25,070 nt of DNA. It comes from Clostridia bacterium. GTDB taxonomy: Bacteria; Bacillota; Clostridia; Oscillospirales; Acutalibacteraceae. Under the pieces are notes generated by a model. The model was not told the DNA's origin and ran no database searches. It saw nothing but the letters and a program-made list of their open reading frames with translations. The stretch's first letter is position 1. Each line of letters opens with the position of its first letter. This document shows positions 1 to 7,808 of the stretch, in pieces. Location: assembly GCA_017631745.1 (NCBI GenBank), contig JAGBSR010000060.1, positions 1-25,070 of the forward strand, given 5' to 3'. The position numbers and the translations under genes are program-made.

Positions 1-579
1 GAGCAGACTCACATTATGATGTGCTTTGACGGTGTCGGCATTGAGCACGAGGATTTATATCCCTTGCAGGTGTGTATGTTTATCCTCGGCACCGGTACCT
101 CGTCAATGCTTTATCAGAGAATCAGAGAAGAGCTTGGTCTTTGCTACAGTGTTGATTCCTGGCTTGGCAGATACCGTGGCGGCGGATACATTGCCATAGC
201 AATGAGCCTTTCGCCCGCATCGGAAGAAAGAGCTATAAACGAAGTGACAGATATAGTCGGCTCTTTCAGCAGAAATGTTACCGAAAGGCAGGTTGACATT
301 GCAAAAGAAAAGCTGATTTCAAGCCTTATAATGTCTCGTGAACAGCCTCAGTCAAAGCTTTCATCAATGGGATATAACCTGCTTATGGTTGACCACTTTG
401 TGGAAGATGATTATATAATCGACAGCATTAAGGCTATTACTCTTGATGATGTGATTGCCGTCAGTGAGAAATATCTGCGCCTTGATAAAATGTCCTTTAC
501 GGCAGTAGGCAAGGTGAAATCACAGCAGGAATATGAAAAAATCATATCAAAGGCTATAAATAAGGAAGATGAAAAATGA
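1..579 (+). CDS. M16 (insulinase-like) peptidase, C-terminal part
   Basis: The reading frame is open from base 1, so this is the last 192 residues of a protein whose start lies off the left edge. It matches the C-terminal domain of M16 metallopeptidases. The stretch LGTGTSSMLYQRIREELGLCYSVDS carries the conserved Arg and the later Tyr that in this family help bind the substrate backbone, followed by a glycine-rich strand (RYRGGGYIAIAMS) and a helical end. The zinc-binding HxxEH motif belongs to the N-terminal half and is not in the window, so activity cannot be judged. The stop codon overlaps the proB start as ATGA, so the two are translationally coupled. The family degrades peptides or processes proteins, usually in the cytoplasm in Firmicutes. 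The family call is firm; the substrate is unknown. Confidence 0.85.
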   Translation, partial: EQTHIMMCFDGVGIEHEDLYPLQVCMFILGTGTSSMLYQRIREELGLCYSVDSWLGRYRGGGYIAIAMSLSPASEERAINEVTDIVGSFSRNVTERQVDIAKEKLISSLIMSREQPQSKLSSMGYNLLMVDHFVEDDYIIDSIKAITLDDVIAVSEKYLRLDKMSFTAVGKVKSQQEYEKIISKAINKEDEK

Positions 580-1361
580 GCAATATATCCTCAGCAAAAA
601 GAATTGTAGTAAAAGTGGGTACATCTACCCTTACATATGAAACAGGTAAAATCAACATCAGACGAATGGTAAAGCTCTGCAGTGTCCTTGCAGACCTGCA
701 CAACTCAGGTATGGAGGTTGTTCTCGTTACCTCAGGTGCAATCGGTGTTGGTGTGGGTAAGCTCGGTCTTAAAGAGAGACCTAAGGATATCCCCGGCAGA
801 CAGGCCGCTGCAACAGTCGGTCAGTGCGAGCTGATGTTTATGTATGATAAGCACTTCGGTGAAAACGGTGTGAAGACAGGTCAGCTTCTTATCACAAAGA
901 GCGACATCGAAAACGACCAGAGAAGAGAAAATCTCGAAAATACCTTTGAAAAACTTTTTGAATATGGCGCAGTGCCCATCATAAACGAAAACGACAGTGT
1001 TGCAACAGAAGAAATCGTTTACGGTGACAATGACTCACTTTCAGCTATTGTCGCAAGACTCATCAAGGCTGATGCTCTTGTTATTCTTTCAGATATCGAC
1101 GGACTTTTCGATGATAATCCCAACGAAAACCCCGATGCAAGACTTATCCCCATAGTAAAAGAAATCAATGACGATATAAAAGCTCTCTGCGGCGGTGCAG
1201 GTACCAACAGAGGTACAGGCGGTATGATAACCAAGATTCATGCGGCAGAAATTGCCACAGAGGCAGGCATTCCCACCGTTGTTATGAATGGCACAGCACC
1301 TCAGGACATATACAAACTTATTGACGGTCACAGTGTGGGTACTCTTTTCACTGTGAAATAA
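576..1361 (+). CDS. proB: Glutamate 5-kinase
   Basis: ProB phosphorylates glutamate with ATP to gamma-glutamyl phosphate, the first step of proline synthesis. Visible amino-acid-kinase motifs are VVKVGTSTLT near the N-terminus (ATP phosphates), VTSGAIGVGVGKLGL (glutamate pocket), NENDSVATEEIVYGDNDSLSA (conserved acidic residues), LSDIDGLFDDNP and the GTGGMITKIHAA loop near the C-terminus. At 261 residues it is the short form: the C-terminal PUA domain of many ProB proteins is absent, a common natural variant. The start overlaps the preceding stop by ATGA. The partner gene proA is not next to it but lies about 2.1 kb downstream, after an inserted glycoside hydrolase gene on the same strand. 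Feedback inhibition by proline is usual for the family but cannot be read from the sequence. Confidence 0.97.
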   Translation: MSNISSAKRIVVKVGTSTLTYETGKINIRRMVKLCSVLADLHNSGMEVVLVTSGAIGVGVGKLGLKERPKDIPGRQAAATVGQCELMFMYDKHFGENGVKTGQLLITKSDIENDQRRENLENTFEKLFEYGAVPIINENDSVATEEIVYGDNDSLSAIVARLIKADALVILSDIDGLFDDNPNENPDARLIPIVKEINDDIKALCGGAGTNRGTGGMITKIHAAEIATEAGIPTVVMNGTAPQDIYKLIDGHSVGTLFTVK

Positions 1362-1373
1362 AGGAGAATACAT

Positions 1374-3440
1374 ATGGACGCTTTATCTAAGATTCTTGCA
1401 CTTCTTTTTTCTCTTATAACTATGCTCGGAGTTATCCCTAAAAGCATACCGTCGGCAGTAACTCTACCTGAAATGAAAGAGGATGAGATTATCTTGAATA
1501 TCGGCGATTACAGCTTCAGTTATGACGAAGGTAGTTTTGCTCTTGCCTATGAGGGAACCACTATGTTCTCTTCTGCTGTAAGCGAAGCGAAAATCGGTGG
1601 AAGTGTGATTTCTTCGGCAGCTTATGCGGATGTTGCACTTATGCAGGAAAAGATAAGTGACATAAGAGGTGAGGGCGTAAAAATAACTGCCATTCTCACC
1701 GACAGCAATAAACCTACAATGAAACAGCACTTCACTTTTTATGAGACTACAAGCTACTTCCTCGTAAGCACAGAGTTTGTCTCTGACGAGGGTGAAGTTG
1801 CTTCAAACTATATAGCGCCCATTGTTATCAGAAACGGCAACATCCAGAACGGTAATCCTCGTTATACCAACTTTCTTAAGGTACCCTTTGACAATGACGG
1901 TTGGGCAGAGTTTGAAACTGCCTCTGTTATGGAAGATGCCCTCGCTCACGAAGTAGGTGCATTTTTTACACCCGACAACAAAGACGGACTCATCATCGGC
2001 TCTGTTACTCACGACACCTGGAAATCAGCTGTAGAATATAAAAGCAAGCTCGCAGCTATTGATGAGGTTTATGTTTATTCAGGTGCAAATACAGCTCTCA
2101 CCCGTGATCAGTCACCCCACGGCACAGTACACGGCGAAAGCATTTCATCAGCAACTTTCTTTGTTGGTTTCTATGACCAATGGAAAGAGGGTATGAATGA
2201 GTATGCAAGAATAAACACAACCTTTACTCCTAAGCGTCAGTCAGTAGGCAACAGCAATCCTATCGGCTGGAACAGCTGGGGCTCAATTCAGAGTGACATC
2301 AACTACGAGAGTGCTGTTGCTACATCCGATTACATAAAAGAAAACTTTCAGGATACCTGGAAAGACGAAGAAAATGTAGTTTATGTAAATCTTGACTCAT
2401 ACTGGGATAATCTCTCATATGAACAGCTTTGCAGTTTCGTCAAGCACTGCGAGGAAAACGGTCAGGTTGCAGGTGCATATTTTTCTCCCTTTGTTATGTG
2501 GTGGGACGAATACGGTATGCAGAACAACTATGTTGCAGATACAGGTATTTCCTTTAACGATATCCGTCTTAAAAAGGCAGACGGCACATATTACGGCAAC
2601 GATATAGACGGTTGCTATCCTATGGATGTTACACATCCTGCAGCACAGCTGAATTTCAAAAATAATCTGGAAAGACTTTTAAGCTGCGGCTTCAAATACA
2701 TAAAGCTTGACTTTCTTGTTCACGGCTCCCTTGAGGGCGACTATTACGATAAGAGCATTCAGACAGGCATTCAGGCTTATAACTATGCTATGGGTAAGGT
2801 GGCTGAAATTCTCGGCGACGATGTATTCATCAACCTTTCAATGGCTCCCATATTCCCGTATAACTATGCTAATGGCAGACGCCTTTGCTGTGACACATAT
2901 TATAAAATCAACGAAACCGAGTATATGATGAATTCGCTCACCTACGGCTTCTGGCAGAGCGAGCTTTATGATTGGATAGACCCTGACCATATAGTTGTCT
3001 GGGGCAAAGACGGCAAGGCAAACGAGAGAGCTGCAAGAAGCAGACTGCTTTCTGGTATTGTTACAGGCGGCAGTTTCCTTACAGGTGATAATTATGTAAA
3101 TCCTGCAAAGGACGCCGACAAGGCTCACCAAAGATATACTGAGCTTCTCACCAACGAAAAGCTTATTGAGGTATTAAAAATCGGCAAGCCCTTTGAGGCT
3201 GTACTCAATAAAAAATTACCCTATGCCGCTGATATGTTCACTCTCGAATACGAGGGTAAAACTTATGTGGCAATGTTTAACTACAGCAATGTTGCAATTA
3301 AGACTTTAAGTTTTGAAGTCCCTGAAAAATCCGTTGCAACAAACCTTTTTACAGGCAAAACGCAAAAGGATATAGCAGGCAAAATTTATGTTACTCTTCA
3401 GCCGTCAGACAGTGTTATCTTCGAAATAACGGCAAAATAA
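1374..3440 (+). CDS. GH36/GH27-clan alpha-galactosidase-like glycoside hydrolase
   Basis: This is a 688-residue protein of the melibiase type (clan GH-D). After a short basic start comes a hydrophobic stretch (about residues 7-22) and PKSIPSA, which looks like a weak signal peptide or anchor. Residues about 30-290 form a beta-rich N-terminal domain. The catalytic barrel starts at NPIGWNSWGSI. The motif YIKLDF gives the expected nucleophile Asp446, and GRRLCCDT gives a candidate acid/base Asp507; these assignments come from family pattern, not an alignment. A C-terminal beta domain ends in LQPSDSVIFEI. The ribosome site AAAGGAGAA lies just ahead of the ATG. Its place between proB and proA with gaps of 12 and 15 bases is unusual. 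It may act on alpha-galactosides outside the cell, but the substrate is a guess; clan-level assignment is firm. Confidence 0.85.
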   Translation: MDALSKILALLFSLITMLGVIPKSIPSAVTLPEMKEDEIILNIGDYSFSYDEGSFALAYEGTTMFSSAVSEAKIGGSVISSAAYADVALMQEKISDIRGEGVKITAILTDSNKPTMKQHFTFYETTSYFLVSTEFVSDEGEVASNYIAPIVIRNGNIQNGNPRYTNFLKVPFDNDGWAEFETASVMEDALAHEVGAFFTPDNKDGLIIGSVTHDTWKSAVEYKSKLAAIDEVYVYSGANTALTRDQSPHGTVHGESISSATFFVGFYDQWKEGMNEYARINTTFTPKRQSVGNSNPIGWNSWGSIQSDINYESAVATSDYIKENFQDTWKDEENVVYVNLDSYWDNLSYEQLCSFVKHCEENGQVAGAYFSPFVMWWDEYGMQNNYVADTGISFNDIRLKKADGTYYGNDIDGCYPMDVTHPAAQLNFKNNLERLLSCGFKYIKLDFLVHGSLEGDYYDKSIQTGIQAYNYAMGKVAEILGDDVFINLSMAPIFPYNYANGRRLCCDTYYKINETEYMMNSLTYGFWQSELYDWIDPDHIVVWGKDGKANERAARSRLLSGIVTGGSFLTGDNYVNPAKDADKAHQRYTELLTNEKLIEVLKIGKPFEAVLNKKLPYAADMFTLEYEGKTYVAMFNYSNVAIKTLSFEVPEKSVATNLFTGKTQKDIAGKIYVTLQPSDSVIFEITAK

Positions 3441-3455
3441 AAGGAGAATTCCCAA

Positions 3456-4694
3456 ATGCTTACACAATTAGGTATCGGTGCAAAGAAAGCCGAGAGAGTG
3501 CTTATGACAGCCACAAGCGAAATGAAAAACAAGGCTCTTGAGGCTATTGCAAAAGCGCTCATTGAAAACACAGCATACATAGAAGAAAACAACAGAATTG
3601 ATATAGAAAACGCCCGTAGTAACGGAATGAGCGAGAGTATGATTGACAGACTCAGCCTCAATGAAAGCCGTATCAGAGCTATCAGCGATGCGGTGCTTCA
3701 GGTAGCGAGCCTCGATGACCCTTGCGGTAAGGTTGTCAGCGGCACTAAGAGACCCAACGGTCTGCTTATTGAAAAAGTAACAGTACCCCTTGGCGTTATC
3801 GCTGTTATATTCGAGGCAAGACCCAATGTTACAGTTGATGCGGCAGCTCTTTGCCTCAAGTCGGGTAATAGTGTTATTCTCAGAGGCGGTAAGGAGGCCA
3901 TCAACTCAAACAAGGCAATGACCGCCATTATGCGAAAGGCCGTTGCTTCGGCAGGTCTGCCCGAGGATTGCATTCAGCTTGTAGAAGACACATCCCGTGA
4001 AAGCGCAGTAGCACTGATGAAAATGAACGACTATGTTGATGTGCTTATTCCGAGAGGCGGTGCGGGTCTCATCAAGTCCTGTGTTGCCAATGCTACAGTA
4101 CCCGTAATCGAAACAGGTACGGGTAACTGTCATATTTATGTTGATAAAGATGCTGACCTTGATATGGCTGCCGAGATTATCTTCAACGCCAAAACCTCAA
4201 GACCGAGCGTCTGCAATGCCTGCGAGAGTCTTGTTATCCACCGTGATGTTGCCAAAGAGGCTCTGCCTATGATTAAGGCTAAGCTTGACGAGAAAAATGT
4301 CATTATCCACGGCGATGACGAAACAGCGAAAATTATCCCCGATGTTATAATTGCAACTGAAGAGGACTATGCTAAAGAATATCTCGGATATGAAATCAGC
4401 ATTAAAATTGTCTGTGATATAGACGAAGCCATTGAGCATATTATGAAATACACAAGCTCTCACAGTGAGTGTATTGTGACAAATAACTATTTTGCACAGA
4501 AGAAGTTTACTTCTCAGGTGGATGCTGCGGCAGTATATGTCAATGCATCAACAAGATTTACCGACGGCGGTGAATTCGGCTTCGGTGCGGAGATAGGAAT
4601 TTCCACACAGAAGCTTCATGCGAGAGGTCCATTAGGTCTTCCCGAGCTGACAAGTATGAAATATATCATTTCAGGCGAGGGACAAATCAGATAA
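3456..4694 (+). CDS. proA: Gamma-glutamyl phosphate reductase
   Basis: ProA reduces gamma-glutamyl phosphate with NADPH to glutamate-5-semialdehyde, which cyclises to the proline precursor. The 412-residue length is typical. The aldehyde-dehydrogenase-type fold is recognised by VPLGVIAVIFEARPNVTVDAA, LRGGKEAINSN (cofactor region), VDVLIPRGGAGLI, ETGTGNCHIYVD and the active-site segment RPSVCNACESL, where Cys253 is the expected catalytic thiol. A GGEFGFGAEIGIST segment near the C-terminus is also characteristic. The start is supported by AAGGAGAA about 8 bases ahead. It is the second half of a proBA pathway, separated from proB by the glycoside hydrolase gene yet evidently transcribed with it. 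Confidence 0.97.
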   Translation: MLTQLGIGAKKAERVLMTATSEMKNKALEAIAKALIENTAYIEENNRIDIENARSNGMSESMIDRLSLNESRIRAISDAVLQVASLDDPCGKVVSGTKRPNGLLIEKVTVPLGVIAVIFEARPNVTVDAAALCLKSGNSVILRGGKEAINSNKAMTAIMRKAVASAGLPEDCIQLVEDTSRESAVALMKMNDYVDVLIPRGGAGLIKSCVANATVPVIETGTGNCHIYVDKDADLDMAAEIIFNAKTSRPSVCNACESLVIHRDVAKEALPMIKAKLDEKNVIIHGDDETAKIIPDVIIATEEDYAKEYLGYEISIKIVCDIDEAIEHIMKYTSSHSECIVTNNYFAQKKFTSQVDAAAVYVNASTRFTDGGEFGFGAEIGISTQKLHARGPLGLPELTSMKYIISGEGQIR

Positions 4695-4706
4695 GGCGGT
4701 GTAAGT

Positions 4707-5366
4707 GTGAAAAAGAAACGCTCAAAACCCAATCTCATAGTCGGTATTTTAGTGCTTGCCCTGGCACTGGTAGGCTGTGTTTCATTGGTCATCGCTGCTA
4801 TGCAGAGCATCGATAAGACTATCAGCGATAAAAATGCTGAGAAATACGGCAAATATGAAGACTTCATCGCTCCCGTAATTATGAATGACCCCGATACCTT
4901 TGACGATGTTACAGTTGCAGACCCGGGTCAGCTTATGAGTATCGCTATATGGTCTGTACTTGACAGCAACCCTAAGCCTGACAAATACGAATACATCGAT
5001 GACGGTATGCTCCTTCCCGAGAGTGAGGTTGAAGAGAAATTCATATCTCTTTTTGGCAGTGAGGTCAGAATAAACCATACCAATGTTGATGGCGGCGGCA
5101 TTGATTTCAGATACAGCGAAAAAAAGAAAGCCTATGTTATTCCTATTACGGGTATCACGCCGATATATACTCCGAAGGTAACAGACGCCAAGGAGAAAAC
5201 CTCCAGCATTGAGCTGACGGTCGGCTATCTTTATTCAGGCGACTGGCAGCAGGACAGTCAGGGTAATATGATTTCTCCCGAGCCGGGCAAATATATGAAA
5301 ATCACTCTTGGTATAAACAGTGACGGCACTTATTTTGTAAGAGCAATTCAAAAAATAAGTGATTAA
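4707..5366 (+). CDS. Membrane-anchored protein of unknown function
   Basis: This 219-residue protein starts at a GTG codon 12 bases after proA, with AAGGCGGTG as a modest ribosome site, so it is probably the last gene of the proline operon. Residues 1-8 are strongly basic (KKKRSKP), followed by one hydrophobic helix (about 10-30, LIVGILVLALALVGCVSLVI). A Cys is present in the helix, but the surroundings do not make a convincing lipobox. The remaining 185 residues are hydrophilic and beta-rich, presumably outside the cell, with FISLFGSEVRINH and an extended beta-strand end (GKYMKITLGINSDGTYFVRAI). I do not recognise the family. No enzyme motif is seen. The operon context gives no clear link to proline metabolism. 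Confidence 0.75.
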   Translation: MKKKRSKPNLIVGILVLALALVGCVSLVIAAMQSIDKTISDKNAEKYGKYEDFIAPVIMNDPDTFDDVTVADPGQLMSIAIWSVLDSNPKPDKYEYIDDGMLLPESEVEEKFISLFGSEVRINHTNVDGGGIDFRYSEKKKAYVIPITGITPIYTPKVTDAKEKTSSIELTVGYLYSGDWQQDSQGNMISPEPGKYMKITLGINSDGTYFVRAIQKISD

Positions 5367-5400
5367 AAAATGTAATTTATGTTAATGTTTTTATAAGTTA

Positions 5401-5429
5401 TTGACTTTTAAATTAAAAAATTATATTAT
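5401..5429 (+). promoter_or_regulatory. Sigma-A-type promoter for the 636-residue secreted protein
   Basis: TTGACT at 5401-5406 and TATTAT at 5424-5429 are separated by exactly 17 bases in AT-rich DNA. The predicted start is near 5436, leaving a leader of about 80 bases before the ATG at 5515. It shows that the downstream gene is not simply the tail of the proline operon. Confidence 0.7.
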
Positions 5430-5442
5430 AGTATATGTAGAG

Positions 5443-5485
5443 GTATTTTTTGGCGCATAAGCTATATTTTGTGCAAAAAAAATAC
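5443..5485 (+). other. Imperfect hairpin in the 5' leader
   Basis: GTATTTTTT (5443-5451) can pair with AAAAAATAC (5477-5485), and inside it GCGCA (5453-5457) can pair with TGTGC (5470-5474), closing a 12-base loop. It lies between the predicted transcription start and the AGGAGGT ribosome site. It could stabilise the message or tune translation. It is AT-rich, so thermodynamic strength is moderate, and it does not resemble a riboswitch I know. Confidence 0.35.
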
Positions 5486-5514
5486 GACAGACTAAAATCC
5501 GCAGGAGGTACAAA

Positions 5515-7425
5515 ATGAAAAAATCTTTTAAGAAGCATCTTATGCTTGTATTGATTGTTGTAGCTATTCTCACAGCAACTTTCAGCATTTCATATGCAGC
5601 ATCAAACGGTTTGCCTGATACTATTGTCTGCTCAAACTGTAATTCAACACAGAAGGCAGAATTAGGCAACAAGATTGAGCCTCAGTGTGACGCAGAGGGC
5701 TATACCGAAATCATTTGTTCAAACTGTAAAACACTTTACGGTACTACAGCAACTGTTGATAAGCTCGGTCACAAAACAGAAAGCTACACCTATACTCTCG
5801 AAAAGAACGGTGAGTATTTTGAACACATCAAAAAGTGTACAAGAGAGCTTTGCAATTATACAGAAGCTGAAAGCAGACTTGTAGCAGATGATCAGGGCGA
5901 GGTAACAGCAGTTCCTGTAAAATACTGCCAGGTTAATTTTACCAACAACTTTGTTGCAGAAGTTTTTGAAAGCAATGTTTTCTGTCCTTATGCAAAGCTT
6001 GCTGCAGTTGATGCAGATAATGCATATTCAACAAAGACAGAAACAATCTATGTTGAGTTCCCTGCCGGTAAGGCTGAAACTCCCGTTGTTGCTTCAGGCA
6101 CACCTTACCGTATGGCTGACAGATATTACGGCAGATATATTTTTGCAGGTTGGCTCACTCAGGCTCAGATTGATGAAGCTTATACCGCATCAGCCTCAAC
6201 CTCAACATTCGGTTTAAAATATGACACTCACGAAATCTGCAACGGCAAAAACCTTGTTATCAACAGCACAACAGGTAAAAAAGAAATGTCAAAGGCAGAT
6301 AAGGATTATTACGACAATCTTATAAATGCCGCTGAGGCTAATGTTCCTGCTGTTACAGCAACAACAGCCGCATGCTATGACCTTTACGCTATTTTTGAGG
6401 TTGACACAGCCGTAGAGCACACAGTTAATTTCTACAACTATGACGGTACTCTCTTATACAGCGATAAGGTTAACCACGCAACACAGTCAGCTAAATTCGA
6501 GGGCGATCTCCCCGAAAGAGAAGATAACCTTGAATATACATACGACTTCCTTTATTGGAATCTTTACGGCACAGCAACACAGATGAGCTCATACCGTGAC
6601 ATTGATGCTGTTTACGGAGATGTAAATGTTATAGCTCATTACAGAAACAACCTTAGACATTACAAGCTCCTTTTCTGTGATTTAGACGGTAAGCCCATTA
6701 TCGATACATTCGACAGAGTTACTCTTGCAGGCTTTGGCAAAACAAACGACGATATTCCCGAGGTAGGCTTAGAAATCAACAACAATAAGATGGTTAAGCC
6801 CTTCTATGATGAAAGATATATCTATGAGCCCACAGGCAAATGGCTTGTTCCTTCACGCGGAAACTATGTTGTAAATCTTAATCATGTAACACTTCCCGAT
6901 GGTACTCTCGACGAAAATGAAATTGAGTATATCGTACTTGTACCTCAGTATCAGAAGTATGTCAGAATGTATAAGCTTGCAGTTGATATTATCTATGATG
7001 ATGACAAAAACTATCATCCTGAAGAAATTGATCTCCAGGTTACAAATGCAGAAGGCAAGGTAGTCGGTTTTGCAACTGTAGACCGTAGTGAAAAGTACTA
7101 CAAGGACAAGACATACAGAATTTCATTCGACGTAGAATACAGCAGTCAGTACACTATAGTCGGCACATCAACAGGTTATAAGGGTACAGGCGGAACAATG
7201 TTCCACACAATGAACCCCACTACTCCCGATGATGACGGCCCCGGTCAGGTACTCGTAACTATGAAGGTTCTTGAGGGCGATCCCTGCGGATGTATCTGTC
7301 ACACATTCTTCAAGCCTGTTTGGGTTGGTATTCTTAACCTCCTCAACTCACTGTTCAAGTTAGAGTTCGTATGCTGTGAAGATATGTTTGCAAACATCGG
7401 CAGTGAGCTCAACTACGGTCCCTGA
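5515..7425 (+). CDS. Secreted cysteine-motif and InlB-like repeat protein
   Basis: This 636-residue protein has a clear signal peptide: basic MKKSFKK, hydrophobic core (9-25) and cleavage likely after Ala28 or Ala29. CSNC (39-42) and CSNC (68-71) follow, the second within the GYTEIICSNC pattern and a later LGHKTES, the kind of Cys/Gly-His repeat common in Clostridia surface proteins. The middle (about 310-400) resembles InlB B-repeats: HTVNFYNYDGTLLY, a WNLYG segment and VIAHYRNN, then a second partial unit beginning HYKLLFCDLDGK. The C-terminus has CGCICH (591-596), a hydrophobic amphipathic stretch (about 598-618, GILNLLNSLFKLEF) and CC at 620-621, possibly a metal- or disulfide-clamped tail that holds the protein to the surface. 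AGGAGGTACAAA precedes the ATG. The role is probably surface adhesion or structure; no catalytic motif is seen. Confidence 0.75.
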   Translation: MKKSFKKHLMLVLIVVAILTATFSISYAASNGLPDTIVCSNCNSTQKAELGNKIEPQCDAEGYTEIICSNCKTLYGTTATVDKLGHKTESYTYTLEKNGEYFEHIKKCTRELCNYTEAESRLVADDQGEVTAVPVKYCQVNFTNNFVAEVFESNVFCPYAKLAAVDADNAYSTKTETIYVEFPAGKAETPVVASGTPYRMADRYYGRYIFAGWLTQAQIDEAYTASASTSTFGLKYDTHEICNGKNLVINSTTGKKEMSKADKDYYDNLINAAEANVPAVTATTAACYDLYAIFEVDTAVEHTVNFYNYDGTLLYSDKVNHATQSAKFEGDLPEREDNLEYTYDFLYWNLYGTATQMSSYRDIDAVYGDVNVIAHYRNNLRHYKLLFCDLDGKPIIDTFDRVTLAGFGKTNDDIPEVGLEINNNKMVKPFYDERYIYEPTGKWLVPSRGNYVVNLNHVTLPDGTLDENEIEYIVLVPQYQKYVRMYKLAVDIIYDDDKNYHPEEIDLQVTNAEGKVVGFATVDRSEKYYKDKTYRISFDVEYSSQYTIVGTSTGYKGTGGTMFHTMNPTTPDDDGPGQVLVTMKVLEGDPCGCICHTFFKPVWVGILNLLNSLFKLEFVCCEDMFANIGSELNYGP

Positions 7426-7446
7426 TAATAAAGTATGATAATATTT

Positions 7447-7480
7447 ATACCGGACATTCAAACGAGTGTCCGGTATTTTA
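7447..7480 (+). terminator. Terminator of the secreted-protein gene
   Basis: ATACCGGACA (7447-7456) pairs perfectly with TGTCCGGTAT (7467-7476), followed by TTTTA. It lies 21 bases after the stop codon and is a typical intrinsic terminator, though the T tract is short. Confidence 0.75.
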
Positions 7481-7499
7481 TGTGTTGATTTTTAAATAA

Positions 7500-7532
7500 A
7501 ACAAAAACCCTGCATCAAAAAAATGCAGGGTT
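7500..7532 (-). terminator. Terminator of the 32-residue peptide gene
   Basis: AACCCTGCAT (7506-7515) pairs with ATGCAGGGTT (7523-7532) around a 7-base loop. Read on the minus strand, the hairpin is followed by TTTTGTTTTA, so it terminates leftward transcription directly after the small gene at 7546-7644. Confidence 0.8.
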
Positions 7533-7545
7533 AAATGTGAGCTTA

Positions 7546-7644
7546 TTATAATGTGGTGGACTCTGCGTTATCAGAGTTTTTAAAGAATGCAACTAATTTC
7601 ATAATAAAATCAGCAAGAATTTTGAAAAATTCAGCCCAATCCAT
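7546..7644 (-). CDS. Small amphipathic peptide (32 residues), novel
   Basis: The minus-strand ORF reads ATG to TAA in 33 codons. The peptide begins MDWAEFFKILADFIMKLVAF and ends KNSDNAESTTL. Residues 3-21 would form an amphipathic helix: W3, F6/F7, L10, F13/I14, L17 and F20/F21 make one hydrophobic face, with D2, E5, K8, D12, K16 and K22 opposite. Net charge is about -2. There is no signal peptide or Cys. Support for a real gene is unusually complete: TAAGGAGG 8 bases ahead of the ATG, a TTGACA/TATACT promoter with a 17-base spacer, a palindrome at the promoter and a hairpin terminator just after the stop. It has the same length and M-[D/E]-W start as the peptide at 21207-21305. Possible roles include membrane-surface small protein, secreted modulin-like peptide or signal; none is shown by sequence. 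Confidence 0.75.
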   Translation of the reverse strand: MDWAEFFKILADFIMKLVAFFKNSDNAESTTL

Positions 7645-7660
7645 TTTGCAATCCTCCTTA

Positions 7661-7685
7661 CTTGTATTCCTATTACGAATACAAG
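7661..7685. promoter_or_regulatory. Perfect 9-base inverted repeat, candidate operator
   Basis: CTTGTATTC (7661-7669) and GAATACAAG (7677-7685) are exact inverted repeats with a 7-base centre. The right arm overlaps the -10 box (7684-7689) and the centre covers the predicted start of transcription near 7677. That places it where a dimeric repressor would block the small peptide gene. Because most of the right arm is probably not transcribed, a DNA operator is likelier than an RNA hairpin. Confidence 0.55.
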
Positions 7686-7712
7686 TATATACTATAATCG
7701 CAGTTTTGTCAA
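7684..7712 (-). promoter_or_regulatory. Near-consensus promoter of the 32-residue peptide gene
   Basis: On the minus strand TTGACA (7712-7707) and TATACT (7689-7684) are 17 bases apart. This is one of the best sigma-A matches in the window, and no gene other than the small ORF lies between it and the terminator at 7500-7532. Confidence 0.8.
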
Positions 7713-7760
7713 CAAATTATTAAAAAACAATTTACCATTTATTGAAAAATTATATTTATT

Positions 7761-7798
7761 GAAAATTACGGCAGTGTTCTGTTTGAGAACACTGCCGT
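7761..7798 (-). terminator. Terminator of the lipid kinase gene
   Basis: ACGGCAGTGTTCT (7768-7780) pairs perfectly over 13 bases with AGAACACTGCCGT (7786-7798), loop GTTTG. Leftward the hairpin is followed by AATTTTC. It lies 10 bases past the stop of the kinase gene and insulates the small peptide gene from it. Confidence 0.8.
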
Positions 7799-7808
7799 AT
7801 AATATAGT

